Source: Marinobacter sp. F4206
GTDB lineage: Bacteria; Pseudomonadota; Gammaproteobacteria; Pseudomonadales; Oleiphilaceae
Direction: 5' to 3'
NCBI RefSeq assembly: GCF_019392195.1
Contig: NZ_JAHXKI010000001.1
Coordinates: 428,311 to 492,310, forward strand
Length of the DNA: 64,000 nucleotides
In this document: in pieces, positions 43,322-52,070 of the stretch
How positions within the stretch are numbered: position 1 is the stretch's first letter
Layout of the letters: the number at the start of each line of letters is the position of its first letter
Notes under the pieces: generated by a model
Seen by the model: only the letters and a program-made list of their open reading frames with translations
Told to the model about the DNA's origin: nothing
The model's database searches: none
Program-made: the position numbers and the translations under genes

Positions 43322-45258
43322 CTTTGTCGGTCCGCAGGCAGGGCAAGCAGATCGACGTGGTGGACGGTAACAAAGAGGTTGCCAGCCGTTAGCTGCTCCC
43401 TGCGATCGGCCAACCACCCTGCCAGCCAGTCAGTCCCGGCGGAATCCTGCTCTCTCGCCGCTTCGACCCACCCCTGGATAAGCTTGCCAATCAGAACTGC
43501 GTCCCCTTTTCCAAGACGCCAGAGGCTGTCTGCAACGGTTACCGTATACCCCGCACTCTCCATGAGACCTTTCAGGACCGGTGTGGCGCCAGCCCCGAGG
43601 GCCTGCCCCACCCCCTTGTCGCGATGCTGGTGACGGTTGACCAGTGCCCGAAGGCGGGCATCATGCTTGTGTGGCGGGTTCAGATCGAAGCGCCCGGCGT
43701 AACTCAGCACCACCAGCAGAGCCGATTGTCGGGCAACGACTGCATCCACCAGAGCTTTCAGCCAGGTCTTCGACACCAGGTCGATCAATGCTGATGCCGT
43801 GACCAGGCTGACCTCGTCGGGAATGTGACGATCCAGGGAGCCCGCACTCAGTTGAGCCTGCGAAATTGATAATCCGATGTCCGCGCTTGTCAGCCGCTCC
43901 CGGGCCTCCGCCAGCAAAGCCGCATCCTGGTCCAGCAACAGCCACTGTTGAGGTAGCGGAAGCGCCGGAACAAGATAAACGGCGTTGGAACCCCGGCCAG
44001 CGCCAAGATCAACAACGGTAACTCCCGATTCGCGACGAGCTTGTTCATCCTGCGCGAGGCAGGTCTTTCGGAGCCAGTGGCCGAGATCCGATGTGAGTTT
44101 TCCGACGCGAGCGGCATGATCGGCGCCTTCCCGACACCGAAGCCATTCACTGTCGAATACACTCTGCCGGCTGATGACCGCCAGATCCGCCACTGCGGAC
44201 TGAAAATTGCTGGCCGCCTGTCGCCAGCTTTTTATCCGGGCCGACTCCTGTTCGGCCAGCCGTGTTCGATGCACCAATTCCCTCGGGTGAGCCAGCCATG
44301 CCGCCAACCTGGCAGACAACGAGCCAACGTCGCCAGCCTCATATTGCACCACGCCTCCACGAGCAGCCGTTTGCGACAGGGCCCCACCATTGGAGGCAAT
44401 CACCGGCAGGCCCGCTGCAAGCGCTTCGTCAATCACCATGCCGTAGCCTTCGTACAGTGACGGAAACACGAACAGATCCGCCTGATGATAGAGTTCACCA
44501 AGTCGCTCTCTGCTGACTTCACCGGTAATATCTACCCGGCTTCCCAGCCCTGCGGATTCGACCTGCGCCCTGACTTGATCGCTGTATGCTGGATTCCGGT
44601 CCGTGGCTCCCGCCAAAGTACAATGCCAGGGCAGTGTTTCCAGTTCACTCAGGGCTTCTATCAAGTGATGCTGCGCCTTCCGCGGCGAAAGATGTGCGAC
44701 GCACAGTAGATTCGGTCCGTCACCTGGAACCCGGACTGAAGTTGATAATTTTGAGGACTCGACTATCGGCGACACACCCGGTTCGACAGTCCGGATGCGT
44801 TCCGCGGGGACGCCGTAATCCGACAATCGTTCCGCGGTAAATCGGCTCGTGGTAATCACCTTACCGGCCGCCGCCAGCGCCCTTTTTTCATGCTCGAAAA
44901 ACCACTGCTGTTCGGTTGCGCTGAGACCGGTTTCGTCGGCCAGGGGATGATGCACCAACGCAATAAGGTTCAATCGTGAGGCGTGCGCTGCCACAACGTC
45001 GGGCAAACCGCCCATGGCCAGGCCATCGAGCACGACCAGCGCACCACTGGTACAAGCCCCCAGATGCCGGTCCAGCGCATTTGCCGCCTCCGCGTCAGGC
45101 CGGGGAAAGGATCCGGGCAAGCCGATAACCCGAGCAGCGAAGCCTGATTGACTGAGCGCTTCGGCCAGAAGGCGAACATAACGGTAGCCTCCCGTGTTCT
45201 GGTGCGGATCCCCCGGGACAACAAACTCGATTGCCCAGGACGAGTCAGATTGCAGCAT
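43318..45258 (-). CDS. Fused GT4 glycosyltransferase and SAM methyltransferase
   Basis: A 646-residue two-domain protein. Residues 1-360 form a GT4 glycosyltransferase with NTGGYRYVRLLAEAL, CVAHLSPRKAQHHLIEAL and FPSLYEGYGMVIDEAL (E270 and E278, the EX7E motif). Residues 370-640 form a class I methyltransferase with motif I VTVVDLGAGRGSN (residues 413-425) and LLLDQDAALL. The fusion implies glycosylation and methylation of the same substrate in sequence. I prefer the ATG at 45258, inside the last codons of the pterin-synthase-like gene (14-base overlap), over the TTG at 45276. Its stop overlaps the LPG-type gene, so translation is coupled on both sides. Confidence 0.85.
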   Translation of the reverse strand: MLQSDSSWAIEFVVPGDPHQNTGGYRYVRLLAEALSQSGFAARVIGLPGSFPRPDAEAANALDRHLGACTSGALVVLDGLAMGGLPDVVAAHASRLNLIALVHHPLADETGLSATEQQWFFEHEKRALAAAGKVITTSRFTAERLSDYGVPAERIRTVEPGVSPIVESSKLSTSVRVPGDGPNLLCVAHLSPRKAQHHLIEALSELETLPWHCTLAGATDRNPAYSDQVRAQVESAGLGSRVDITGEVSRERLGELYHQADLFVFPSLYEGYGMVIDEALAAGLPVIASNGGALSQTAARGGVVQYEAGDVGSLSARLAAWLAHPRELVHRTRLAEQESARIKSWRQAASNFQSAVADLAVISRQSVFDSEWLRCREGADHAARVGKLTSDLGHWLRKTCLAQDEQARRESGVTVVDLGAGRGSNAVYLVPALPLPQQWLLLDQDAALLAEARERLTSADIGLSISQAQLSAGSLDRHIPDEVSLVTASALIDLVSKTWLKALVDAVVARQSALLVVLSYAGRFDLNPPHKHDARLRALVNRHQHRDKGVGQALGAGATPVLKGLMESAGYTVTVADSLWRLGKGDAVLIGKLIQGWVEAAREQDSAGTDWLAGWLADRREQLTAGNLFVTVHHVDLLALPADRQR

Positions 45259-45643
45259 GATAACTGGCCCAGGCAATGTGAGACTCCGAGAGCGTCACTT
45301 TCAGACTGGAGATTTCTTTGCCGGATTCCCCAAGTCGTCCATCCCGAATCGCACCGGCCATGCGTCCAAATACCACGCCAGCCATGAATTCCGTGGTCGT
45401 ATTACGCCCTTCAAATGCCTCAATCTCATCGAGGTTCTGCATGTTGAACTCGGCGAGCACGTCTTTCAGAGCAGAAGATGCCAGACCAATGTCCACCACC
45501 AGGTTATCCGGATCCAGCTGTTCCCTTTCAAATGCCACATCGACCACGTAGGTCGCTCCGTGAAGCTTCTGGGCCGGGCCAAAAATCTCGCCGTTGAAAC
45601 TGTGCGCAATCATCATATGGTCGCGAACGGTCAAGCTGAACAT
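45245..45643 (-). CDS. 6-pyruvoyl-tetrahydropterin-synthase-like protein, altered active site
   Basis: A 132-residue protein of the PTPS/QueD fold. H14 (MIAHSF) and H28 (LHGAT) align with two of the three zinc ligands. The third, in the normal LHGH, is A30, and the catalytic cysteine three residues before LHG is replaced by A24. The downstream NTTTEF keeps the T-E of NPTxEN, and E120 (LSESHIAWASY) matches the substrate-anchoring glutamate. It may therefore bind a pterin or related base but use different chemistry. It lies between the dehydrogenase (27 bases upstream) and the GT-methyltransferase gene (overlapping). Confidence 0.78.
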   Translation of the reverse strand: MFSLTVRDHMMIAHSFNGEIFGPAQKLHGATYVVDVAFEREQLDPDNLVVDIGLASSALKDVLAEFNMQNLDEIEAFEGRNTTTEFMAGVVFGRMAGAIRDGRLGESGKEISSLKVTLSESHIAWASYHAAI

Positions 45644-45670
45644 AAAACCTCCTCCGGCGTGGAAAACTGT

Positions 45671-46672
45671 TTAGTAGACGATTCGGTGGCAGAGCGTATG
45701 GTGACCTTCGGTAAGAATGCTGCCCATAATCTCCGGCAATTCGGTAAATGGGCTTTCGCCACTGATCAAGCAATCCAGGCGATCATCACCGAGCAACGCC
45801 AGAGCCAGCTGCAGTCGTTTTCTGTGGTTCCAGCGGGATTGTCGAAGTTGTGGAATCTGGCCAACCTGGCTGGACCTGAGGGTTAAGCGGCGGGAGTGGA
45901 AAGCGCCTCCCAAGAGCGCCGTCACAGTCTGATCACCGTACCAGCTCATTTCCACAATCACCGATTCCTGACCAGCCAGTGAAAGAGCCGTGTCGAGACC
46001 GGAGGGATGGCCGCTGGTGTGGAAAACCAGATCGTGGTCATCCTGCGAGACTGAGGACGCAAAGTTGAGTCCGAGCGCGTCCGCTACAGACCTCCGATCT
46101 TCGTTTACATCCACCGCGATCACACGGGTCCCTGGAATCTGGTTGGCCAGCCAGGCCACCAACAACCCTACCACCCCCAAGCCAACCACCGCGATCCGGT
46201 CGCCAACGGAAGGCCCGCCGTCCCAGAGTCCATTAACAGCTGTTTCCATGTTGGCGGCAAGAATGGCCCGCGCGGCAGGCACTGCGTCAGGAACTGGAGT
46301 AACAGCAGAAGCCGGAACGCGGTATCGCGACTGGTGGGGAAAAAGGCAAAAAACCAACCTGTCCTGCAGACTGGATGGCCCGCTCACCACCCGCCCCACG
46401 TTCGCATAGCCATACTTGACCGGGAACGGAAACCGGCCTTCCTGGAAAGGTGCCCTCATGCGGTCGTACTCAGTCTCAGGAACCAGACCGCCAAACACGA
46501 GGGCTTCGGTGCCCCGGCTAATTCCCGAATAAAGCGACTTTACAGTGACCATCGTCTCACTGTCCGTCTCCTGCCCCGAAGCAAGGGAAGTTTGCAGCAA
46601 TGCTCCCCGGCGAGGCCCCGTCACCCACCAGGCCAGATCGGTCTCGGAAACCTGCTCTTTCCCGGGATTCAC
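45671..46672 (-). CDS. MDR-superfamily dehydrogenase without zinc ligands
   Basis: A 333-residue medium-chain dehydrogenase/reductase. The GroES-like half has SLYSGISRGTEALVFGG, where normal alcohol dehydrogenases have the zinc-binding cysteine; KYGYANVGRVV follows. The nucleotide-binding motif is GLGVVG (residues 164-169). The layout resembles BchC-like and other zinc-less sugar or tetrapyrrole side-chain oxidoreductases. It starts at a GTG with CGGAGG six bases upstream and is the first gene of the leftward four-gene unit, divergent from the CDP-alcohol transferase gene. The substrate is unknown; a side-chain or sugar hydroxyl of the island's product is likely. Confidence 0.8.
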   Translation of the reverse strand: MNPGKEQVSETDLAWWVTGPRRGALLQTSLASGQETDSETMVTVKSLYSGISRGTEALVFGGLVPETEYDRMRAPFQEGRFPFPVKYGYANVGRVVSGPSSLQDRLVFCLFPHQSRYRVPASAVTPVPDAVPAARAILAANMETAVNGLWDGGPSVGDRIAVVGLGVVGLLVAWLANQIPGTRVIAVDVNEDRRSVADALGLNFASSVSQDDHDLVFHTSGHPSGLDTALSLAGQESVIVEMSWYGDQTVTALLGGAFHSRRLTLRSSQVGQIPQLRQSRWNHRKRLQLALALLGDDRLDCLISGESPFTELPEIMGSILTEGHHTLCHRIVY

Positions 46673-46816
46673 CCGATCCTCCGTGGTGATTGTTGTTCGT
46701 GAAGAGTCCGAAATGGGGCTACCCTCGTAAGCAAATTAAGATTGAACACACTATAGTCTGGTACTGGGGATTGAGCAGCCCACAGCACCCTTGGAGTAAT
46801 ACGCTGGAGTTCCAAC

Positions 46817-47554
46817 ATGGATTCTAAAGGCGACTCGGCCTCTTCGGGGACCACTGTTCTGCAGGACCTGGCATGGGGGGCTATCCTTACCACGGGCCTG
46901 GTAACCGTCAGTGTCTGGCTATGGTCACTGCCTATATCGTTTTTGCTCGTCGCCGGAGGCCTGTACGCGCTTGTGTGCTGGAGCGTCCTTCGGTACTGGC
47001 CAATTAATGTGGATTTCGGGCCGGCCAACCGGGCGACACTCCTCCGTGCGTCTCTCGTTATTACCCTGATTGCCAGTGCGCCGTTTGCTGACCGTTTCGG
47101 TCAAGGGGATCTGTGGTTGTATGGATTCCTTGCACTGGTTTCACTGATACTGGATGGCGTGGATGGGGCTATTGCTCGCGCAACCAAATCCCAGAGCCAA
47201 TTCGGCGCCCGTTTCGACATGGAGCTGGACGCCGCATTCCTCCTGGGGCTCTGCGTTGCACTGGTCGCAATGGACAAGACCGGCCTGTGGGTACTCACAC
47301 TCGGATTAATGCGCTATGGATTTGTGGCCGCGGGGTGTCAGTTCAGCTGGCTTACCCGCCCGCTGCCGGACAGCTTCCGGCGAAAGACCGTTTGTGTATG
47401 GCAAATCGTTACCTTGATGGTGGCTATCCTGCCTCCCGTACCGCCCGCCCTTGGCGGCCTCACACTGATGACGGCCCTGGCACTTCTGGCCTGGTCGTTT
47501 TGGGTCGATATTTGCTGGCTCTATCAAAGGAGAAACGCTCATGAAACTGCGTAA
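46817..47554 (+). CDS. CDP-alcohol phosphatidyltransferase family protein
   Basis: A 245-residue membrane protein with an exact CDP-alcohol phosphotransferase signature, DxxDGxxARx8GxxxDxxxD, at residues 113-138 (D113, D116, G117, R121, G130, D134, D138). Six hydrophobic segments surround it. These enzymes transfer a phospho-alcohol from a CDP carrier to a second alcohol, making phospholipids or related lipids. Housekeeping members (pgsA, pssA) usually lie elsewhere, so this is probably specialised. It is divergent from the dehydrogenase gene and overlaps the YceI gene by 14 bases. Confidence 0.87.
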   Translation: MDSKGDSASSGTTVLQDLAWGAILTTGLVTVSVWLWSLPISFLLVAGGLYALVCWSVLRYWPINVDFGPANRATLLRASLVITLIASAPFADRFGQGDLWLYGFLALVSLILDGVDGAIARATKSQSQFGARFDMELDAAFLLGLCVALVAMDKTGLWVLTLGLMRYGFVAAGCQFSWLTRPLPDSFRRKTVCVWQIVTLMVAILPPVPPALGGLTLMTALALLAWSFWVDICWLYQRRNAHETA

Positions 47555-48158
47555 CGTCTTTTCACAGGGCACCCGCTACGCCCTGGTTCCGATATTTCTG
47601 GCCAGCGTGCCTCTGGTTTCAGCCGAACCAACCAAGTTCAAAGTGGATTCGGAGCATTTCTCCATGGCCTTTGAGATCATGCATATCGGCTACGCGCCGG
47701 TCATTGGCATGTTTCGGGCCGTGGACGGGGAGTTCGTCTATGACGATGCAACCGGCGAACTGAACTCGGGAAAGCTGGTTTTTCAGAGCGATAGCGTATT
47801 CACAAATCACAAAAAGCGCGACGACCACTTGCGGGGGGAAGACTTTCTGGACAGCGGGAACTACCCGGAAATTACCTTCACCCTGACGGACTTTGAGGCT
47901 ACGGGTGAAGACTCGGGCAAGGTGACGGGAGACCTCAGCATGCTAGGCGAGACCAACCCTGTGATTCTCGACGTCACACTGAACAAATCCGCCGACTACC
48001 CCATCGGGCACGAGGACTTCACGCTGGGGATCAGCGCCGAAACAACGTTGAAACGCAGCGACTGGGGAATGACGTACGGGCTGGATCCTGCCCTGGTGGG
48101 CGATGAGGTGCGCCTGAGATTCGGGTTCGAGGCTAACAAGGATTCAGGCTGGTTCTGA
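47541..48158 (+). CDS. YceI-family periplasmic lipid-binding protein
   Basis: A 205-residue YceI-like protein with a signal peptide (YALVPIFLASVPLVSA) and a lipocalin-like barrel: KFKVDSEHFSMAFEIMHIGYAPVIGMFR, NHKKRDDHLRGEDFLDSGNYPEITFTLT, GDLSMLGETNPVILDV. Characterised relatives bind long polyisoprenoids. Co-transcription with the CDP-alcohol transferase suggests it carries or senses a lipid product of the island in the periplasm; this is inference. AAAGGAG precedes the start. Confidence 0.87.
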   Translation: MKLRNVFSQGTRYALVPIFLASVPLVSAEPTKFKVDSEHFSMAFEIMHIGYAPVIGMFRAVDGEFVYDDATGELNSGKLVFQSDSVFTNHKKRDDHLRGEDFLDSGNYPEITFTLTDFEATGEDSGKVTGDLSMLGETNPVILDVTLNKSADYPIGHEDFTLGISAETTLKRSDWGMTYGLDPALVGDEVRLRFGFEANKDSGWF

Positions 48159-48298
48159 CGGAAGCCGCCTATTTTGTGACCAACCCCTCATCGCGAACAC
48201 ATTTTGTTACATTGAGCCTCCGAAGCTTTGCCGAAACGGCTTGAACCTCTGTATGTTTATTAGCCAAAACCAAGACAAGAATAAAAAGGAACCCACGG

Positions 48299-49372
48299 AT
48301 GCCCGGCAAGGCGCTCGTTCTGGTGATGGCTGTGACGTCCTGCGTGGTTGGCGCAGTCCACTTTCTATCCGCCAATAACCCCGCAACGTTTCAGTGGCTG
48401 AACACCGGATCCGGAGGCAGCTTCGGGGATGGCAGCCCCACCAGGCAGACCAACGCGAAGCGCCCACCCGAGACTGCTGCCTTGGCGCCTCAGCAACCCA
48501 GTGACAATGCGCTTGGTTTCATGCTCACTAAAGTTGCTGACCAGTACACACAGAACGCCCGCTATCCCTCATGGTCCATTCCCCTGAGCCCCGCCCAGGC
48601 TGAGGGCTATCGCGGTAATCGATTTCATCCGGTTAACCTCCCTCTTGGCAGTGATGGTCATTTTACTGTCACTCTGGAGAGGTACCGGTTCACCAAAGGC
48701 GAATCCATACTCGTCGTTGCATCAATCCAGGGGCCCCAAGTTGTTGGCGACACCCTCCAGGCAACACTGGAAGAACCGCTGGCGCGCAAAGCGGTTGCAT
48801 CAACCCGCCTAAAAACGTCTGACAGTCCAGGCTATTACGAGGGCTCCCTTGAGTCTGACGAGGAACCCGGTGAATACCGGCTCATAGTCGAAGCCCAAGT
48901 GGATGGCAAGCCAGTCAGGCATGTTTCAACCCTGACGATCGAACCTTACTTGGGAGAATTCGAGGGTTTGGGGGATACTTATCTGAACGATAACAATCTG
49001 GTTATCCCCGTCCATTTCTCACCGGAACAGCCCGGCTTTTACGCCCTCTCAGCCCAACTCTACGCCGGACAAACCCCGATCGCCCAACTTCAGTCAGAGC
49101 AGCGCCTGGACATTGGGGCCGACACCATCGCACTCAAAGCCCATGGAACCGTGCTGGCAAATCGCGACATAGAGGGGGAACTCGAGATCCGGAACCTTCA
49201 AATTCGCCAGTTGCCTGCCAAACCGGGGGAACGAACCAATTATGCTTTCGGGCCAGAAGATGGCTATGCATTTTCGCCGCCGGATCTCCGGGACCTGAGG
49301 GACGCACCGGCGGCCGATCCTGAATCAGAGCAACGGGCGGCCCTGCTCAGGCAGTTGGCCGACAAGTTCTGA
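48299..49372 (+). CDS. Exported protein of unknown function, possible lipase partner
   Basis: A 357-residue protein with an N-terminal membrane/signal segment (ALVLVMAVTSCVVGAVHFL), a proline-rich linker (about 35-65), then a beta-rich body with two Ig-like repeats: HFTVTLERYRFTKGESILVVASIQG and later LNDNNLVIPVHFSPEQPGFYALSAQLY. No catalytic motif is seen. It lies 125 bases upstream of the secreted lipase-like gene in the same direction, so it may be a chaperone, anchor or activator for it. AAGGA precedes the start. I do not recognise a named family. Confidence 0.6.
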   Translation: MPGKALVLVMAVTSCVVGAVHFLSANNPATFQWLNTGSGGSFGDGSPTRQTNAKRPPETAALAPQQPSDNALGFMLTKVADQYTQNARYPSWSIPLSPAQAEGYRGNRFHPVNLPLGSDGHFTVTLERYRFTKGESILVVASIQGPQVVGDTLQATLEEPLARKAVASTRLKTSDSPGYYEGSLESDEEPGEYRLIVEAQVDGKPVRHVSTLTIEPYLGEFEGLGDTYLNDNNLVIPVHFSPEQPGFYALSAQLYAGQTPIAQLQSEQRLDIGADTIALKAHGTVLANRDIEGELEIRNLQIRQLPAKPGERTNYAFGPEDGYAFSPPDLRDLRDAPAADPESEQRAALLRQLADKF

Positions 49373-49497
49373 TAGCGGGGCCGCTCAGGCTCCCTGACCG
49401 GCTGACGCCGGGCTGTACCGTCGGAACCGCCCTCAGTTCCTGAGGTCGACGGGTAATCGTCTTGTTACAACAATAATTCAGCAAGGACGGAGCAATC

Positions 49498-50586
49498 ATG
49501 ACAACAACGATGATCGGAAGTGCCTGCAAGGCCGCGGTGGCGGTCGCAATCACCGGCAGCCTCTATGCCGGCACCGCCCAGGCCCAGTTGGCTGGCCATA
49601 ACGTGATACTCGTTCATGGCTTCCAGCAAGAGGATCTGGCCAATCCACCGGAGAACTTTCAGGCCGTAAAAACTGCCGGTGAAGACTACTGGCGTACGTT
49701 CTGGCTGGCCCGCTCTGACGCACGGGTGGACTGGGGGAGCGATGGTAGGATCGAGGGTGACATTGCCCAACAGGCCTATCAGCAGATCCGCCAGATCAGC
49801 CAGCAGGGCCTATGCAACAACTACTGCATTATTGTCTCTCACTCCACGGGCGATCTGCTAACCCGTTACCTGCTAGAAAATCAGGCGCGCTGGCTCCAGT
49901 CAGAGGGGCTGCCTCCCCTAAAAATTCTGGCGGCCATTGACTACTCAGGCGCCGGAGGCGGTACAGAACTCGCCGACCTCGCTATCAGCATTGCCTATAA
50001 CGACAGCTGGTATAACTGGCCTTTGAAGGCTGCCGTACAGGCTTTTACCGGAATTGAACCGCAGCCTGGAAAGCTGGGGGTGGTGAACGACCTGCAGACC
50101 AATACCGCGCGAAATCTCGCCGTCAGTCCGAATTCCATTCCCAGGCTTCGGTTTGTCGCGGGCGGCTCATCCTACGGCGGGATAACAAAGCCCTTCATCT
50201 CGGGGACCGACGATGGCGTAGTGCCGACCCACTCGGCCTGTGGTTCGACGACCGCAGACGGCATCGACTCCTGTTCCAACAGCATCAGCCTGGCCGGCAA
50301 GGTAACGAGCCAAAATGGGCCTGATGACCTCTGGTTCAATCATTTCCCGGTACTTATGAACGAAGGCGTTACCCACAGCGGTGTGCTGGGATCCGAAACC
50401 GGCAACACGTCGGTGCCAGTGGTGAACAACACCACCCTGAACGGTCTCAGGGTGGACTTTGCCAGTCGGGCCTACAATCAGCGCGCCTGGTGGCAGTGGT
50501 GGGGATCGGGCGACACCTACATTGAAGTGCCAGGGTCTGACCAGACAGATATGTCGACATTGGTCTACACCACGCTCAACAACTAA
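49498..50586 (+). CDS. Secreted alpha/beta-hydrolase (lipase/esterase-like)
   Basis: A 362-residue exported hydrolase with a signal peptide (AAVAVAITGSLYAGTAQAQ). The oxyanion region VILVHGFQ follows directly, the nucleophile elbow is SHSTG, and the later DDGVVPT and HSGVLG segments provide plausible aspartate and histidine triad members. Cysteines in LCNNYC and a later pair (CGSTTADGIDSC) suggest disulfides, as in a secreted enzyme. The substrate could be lipids, esters or polyesters. The start has GGAG upstream. Confidence 0.78.
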   Translation: MTTTMIGSACKAAVAVAITGSLYAGTAQAQLAGHNVILVHGFQQEDLANPPENFQAVKTAGEDYWRTFWLARSDARVDWGSDGRIEGDIAQQAYQQIRQISQQGLCNNYCIIVSHSTGDLLTRYLLENQARWLQSEGLPPLKILAAIDYSGAGGGTELADLAISIAYNDSWYNWPLKAAVQAFTGIEPQPGKLGVVNDLQTNTARNLAVSPNSIPRLRFVAGGSSYGGITKPFISGTDDGVVPTHSACGSTTADGIDSCSNSISLAGKVTSQNGPDDLWFNHFPVLMNEGVTHSGVLGSETGNTSVPVVNNTTLNGLRVDFASRAYNQRAWWQWWGSGDTYIEVPGSDQTDMSTLVYTTLNN

Positions 50587-50618
50587 CCGGAAGGATCCGT
50601 TGATTTAACGATAAAAAA

Positions 50619-50640
50619 GTGGGCTCATGGATGAGCCCAC
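50619..50640. terminator. Hairpin terminator after the lipase-like gene
   Basis: GTGGGCTCAT / ATGAGCCCAC is a perfect ten-base inverted repeat with a two-base loop, 32 bases after the lipase stop. A run of six A residues precedes it on the + strand, so the U-tract is in the minus-strand direction; it may work in both directions. Confidence 0.65.
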
Positions 50641-50743
50641 CGTAGTCATAGGACTCGGCGCACCTTTCCTTTTTAGTTCGCAAACTATACATTACCCCGT
50701 TTTCCGTCTCTCTATCCCTGATCGACGCTCAAACGGGTATCCC

Positions 50744-51694
50744 ATGTCCGACGCTCAAAAATCAGACGCCCTTCTGGTTGCCGTCACACTTATGGCCGCC
50801 ATTAGCTGGATGTTTTCCAAGGAAGCGATCCTGCTGATGCCTCCCCTTCTCTTCATGGCGGCGCGCTTTCTGATTGCCGGCACCGTTCTCGCCCTTGCCG
50901 CCTGGCGCCCTCTGTCACGCCTAAGTGGCGATCAGATACGTCGCAGCGTCGGGGTGGGTCTGGTATTTGGCATTGCCATGAGTTGCTGGGTCATGGGTCT
51001 GTTTCACGCCAAGAGCATGGGAGAGGGAGCGTTCCTGATCAGCCTGGGCGTTGTGATCGTGCCCATCATCGCCCGCCTCGCCTTCAAGGAAAAACAACCC
51101 GCGAGTACCTGGCTGGCCATTCCCATTGCAGTCGCAGGTCTCGCTTTGCTCTCGCTGAAAAACGGCTTTAACCCGGACCCTGGGCAAATCTTCTTTGTCT
51201 GCGCTGCCTTCATTTTTGCGCTGTACTTCACCCTGAATACCCGGGCCGCCAATCAGCGGACTGTCATCAATCGCCGGGGCGAAACCATCCAGAAGCACCG
51301 GGTCCCGGCATTGCCACTGACGGCTCTGGCGTTGTTGACTGTGGGCCTCGTCACGCTGGTGGAATCCCTGATCCTGGAGCCCTGGCAGGAAACCTTTGCA
51401 ACGCTCTCCCCTGTAATGCTGATGTGGGTTCTGGCAAGCGCTCTAATCGGGACGGCTGGGCGTTTTCTGTTGCAGACCTATGCCCAAAGCCTCTCTGCCC
51501 ACAGTCACGGCGTAGTCATTCTGGTTCTTGAGCCCGTCTGGGTGGCCCTCTTCGCCGCAGGCTGGTTCGGCGAAAGCATGAGTGGCGTGCAGCTCGGCGG
51601 GTGCGCCCTGATTTTCACGGCACTGATGGTCAACCGCTGGGGTGCGGTTAGCAAGGCCATAAAGACCTGGTTGAAGAATCAGAAAACCGCATAA
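50744..51694 (+). CDS. DMT-superfamily permease (EamA type)
   Basis: A 316-residue drug/metabolite transporter with two EamA repeats and about ten membrane helices (LLVAVTLMAAISWMFSKEAI, FLISLGVVIVPIIARLAFKE, GRFLLQTYAQSLSAHSHGVVILVLEPVW). The substrate cannot be inferred. I start at the ATG at 50744, which aligns the first helix with the usual family start; the longer frame would begin inside the preceding hairpin. No clear Shine-Dalgarno is present. Confidence 0.83.
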   Translation: MSDAQKSDALLVAVTLMAAISWMFSKEAILLMPPLLFMAARFLIAGTVLALAAWRPLSRLSGDQIRRSVGVGLVFGIAMSCWVMGLFHAKSMGEGAFLISLGVVIVPIIARLAFKEKQPASTWLAIPIAVAGLALLSLKNGFNPDPGQIFFVCAAFIFALYFTLNTRAANQRTVINRRGETIQKHRVPALPLTALALLTVGLVTLVESLILEPWQETFATLSPVMLMWVLASALIGTAGRFLLQTYAQSLSAHSHGVVILVLEPVWVALFAAGWFGESMSGVQLGGCALIFTALMVNRWGAVSKAIKTWLKNQKTA

Positions 51695-51749
51695 AAGTGG
51701 TTGACCGGAATCCGGAGAATAAGTATATTGCGTCCCCGTTGCAGGACAT

Positions 51750-51826
<77 letters not shown>

Positions 51827-52070
51827 ATCTTCACATACCTGCAGCCACCTTCCCGGTAACTTGCTCCATCGCTTGCCAGCTTAGAATCACGGACAATCAA
51901 AAGGTCCAATGCATTTCAAATGATTCTTAAACCCGCGTAGCCAATTTTCGGCGATAAATTATCCTTGTCAGTAAGACACCGATATTGATTGTGCCAGGGG
52001 CCGCTTTGTAGCCACCGAAACCTCAGAATTCTGTTCTGCAATTGCCCAAATTGCGCAGCAGGTGACTGAT

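Noticed and set aside
51827..52070. Possible integration site (att) at the 3' end of tRNA-Val
   Set aside because: No repeat of the tRNA 3' end and no integrase gene were found in the window.
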